In this document: piece by piece, positions 5,068-5,416 of the stretch | How positions within the stretch are numbered: position 1 is the first letter of the stretch | Layout of the letters: the number at the start of each line of letters is the position of its first letter | Source of the DNA: Oscillospiraceae bacterium | GTDB taxonomy: Bacteria > Bacillota > Clostridia > Oscillospirales > Acutalibacteraceae | NCBI GenBank assembly: GCA_902796535.1 | Contig: CADBPL010000014.1 | Span: 1-5,416, forward strand | Direction of reading: 5' to 3' | Length of the DNA stretch: 5,416 nucleotides | Notes under the pieces: model-generated | Told to the model about the DNA's origin: nothing | The model's input: the letters and a program-made list of their open reading frames with translations, nothing else | Databases searched by the model: none | Position numbers and translations under genes: made by a program

Positions 5068-5096
5068 TTGCATTTTCAAGAAACAAGTGTTACAAT
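5068..5096 (+). promoter_or_regulatory. Sigma-A type promoter
   Basis: The -35 box TTGCAT (5068-5073) and -10 box TACAAT (5091-5096) are separated by exactly 17 bp. AT-rich sequence lies upstream. Transcription would start near 5103, leaving a leader of about 110 nt before the small gene. A perfect palindrome, TTCAAATTTGAA (5131-5142), lies in that leader and could be an operator. Confidence 0.82.
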
Positions 5097-5149
5097 ACGT
5101 TCATAATTTGTACATAAAGTTTTTAACTTGTTCAAATTTGAAACACAAA

Positions 5150-5177
5150 GCCGCCAAAAAACAGCGAAAACGGCGGT
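5150..5177 (+). other. Leader hairpin before small membrane protein gene
   Basis: CCGCC (5151-5155) pairs with GGCGG (5172-5176), with a possible G-U pair at 5150/5177 and a 16-nt A-rich loop. It ends 17 nt before the purine-rich ribosome site and could protect or regulate the transcript. No match to a riboswitch class was recognised. Confidence 0.4.
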
Positions 5178-5214
5178 AAATAATAGCAAATAAGAAAAAA
5201 GGGGTTAATAAAAA

Positions 5215-5385
5215 ATGAACGTCGGAAAAGAAATGAAGAGCATTGCCAACATCACCCTTTACGCCATCCTGATCCTGGGGCTTCTTACGGGGCTGGGCGC
5301 GGTAACAAAAACACAAACAACGGCGGCAATCACGCCCGGGCAGGTCAGCTGCGTTGAAATCGACAGAGCAGAACAAGCGCAGTAA
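5215..5385 (+). CDS. Small single-span membrane protein, function unknown
   Basis: A 56-residue protein starting MNVGKEMKSI. It has a short N-terminus with two lysines, one hydrophobic segment ITLYAILILGLLTGLGAV (residues 13-30) long enough to cross the membrane, and a Thr/Ala-rich polar tail with a single Cys (residue 46) and acidic residues, ending in EQAQ. The hydrophobic stretch could be a membrane anchor or an uncleaved signal sequence. No lipobox Cys is at the right place. The start is supported by AAAAAAGGGG (5195-5204), 10 nt upstream of ATG, and by the strong promoter at 5068-5096. It is a standalone gene after the repeat cluster. I do not recognise the family, and small membrane proteins of this sort may be regulators, toxins or stress proteins. 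No toxin-specific motif is visible. Confidence 0.72.
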   Translation: MNVGKEMKSIANITLYAILILGLLTGLGAVTKTQTTAAITPGQVSCVEIDRAEQAQ

Positions 5386-5416
5386 CAGCCGGCTCACTTC
5401 TTAAGAAATGAAGAAG

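Noticed and set aside
5397..5416. CTTCTT...AAGAAG at the right edge as a terminator, or ATGAAGAAG (5408) as a new gene start
   Set aside because: The window ends here. No T-run can be seen for a terminator, and no ribosome site precedes the ATG.

Overview
The window looks like the chromosomal replication-origin neighbourhood of a low-to-moderate-GC Gram-positive bacterium. My best guess is Clostridia, probably a gut Oscillospiraceae/Ruminococcaceae-type organism. The evidence is a dnaN - S4-domain (YaaA/RlbA) pair downstream of an origin-like region, two perfect Firmicute-type parS sites, and a family of short hairpin repeats (GGCTCCCTTGTG...GAGGGATTGT) of a kind I associate with gut Clostridia. 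The taxonomic level is inference. No dnaA, rRNA or other marker is visible to fix it.

Layout. Positions 1-228 are non-coding and carry origin features: three abutting pairs of DnaA-box-like 9-mers, a short GC-rich step, and a run of eight CTA/TTA triplets (174-197) that on the other strand reads as a classical DnaA-trio element. dnaN (beta sliding clamp) follows from a TTG start at 229. Next come a tightly spaced S4-domain RNA-binding protein (1341-1592) and a TetR-family regulator (1601-2176), all on the + strand and probably co-transcribed. A 102-bp gap then holds a perfect parS and a nested hairpin, followed by mnmG/gidA (2279-4147), which carries a second perfect parS inside its coding sequence. 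A strong intrinsic terminator (4223-4265) closes the block.

From about 4266 to 5035 I see no convincing gene. The stretch is a cluster of small structured repeats: three direct copies plus one inverted copy of a 47-bp double-hairpin unit, two perfect 20-bp palindromes with covarying stems, and a related GTAGGG-led hairpin. A textbook sigma-A promoter (5068-5096) then drives a 119-nt structured leader and a 56-residue single-span membrane protein of unknown function (5215-5385).

Functional picture. The window joins initiation (DnaA binding and melting), elongation (DnaN), segregation (ParB loading at parS) and translation quality (S4 protein, MnmG tRNA wobble modification). These are the functions usually grouped around the origin in Firmicutes. 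The order is unusual: recF, expected after the S4 gene, is absent, a TetR gene sits in its place, and mnmG follows directly. I found no sign of a wholly new system. The most noteworthy signals are the compact origin architecture, the parS inside mnmG, and the covarying repeat cluster.
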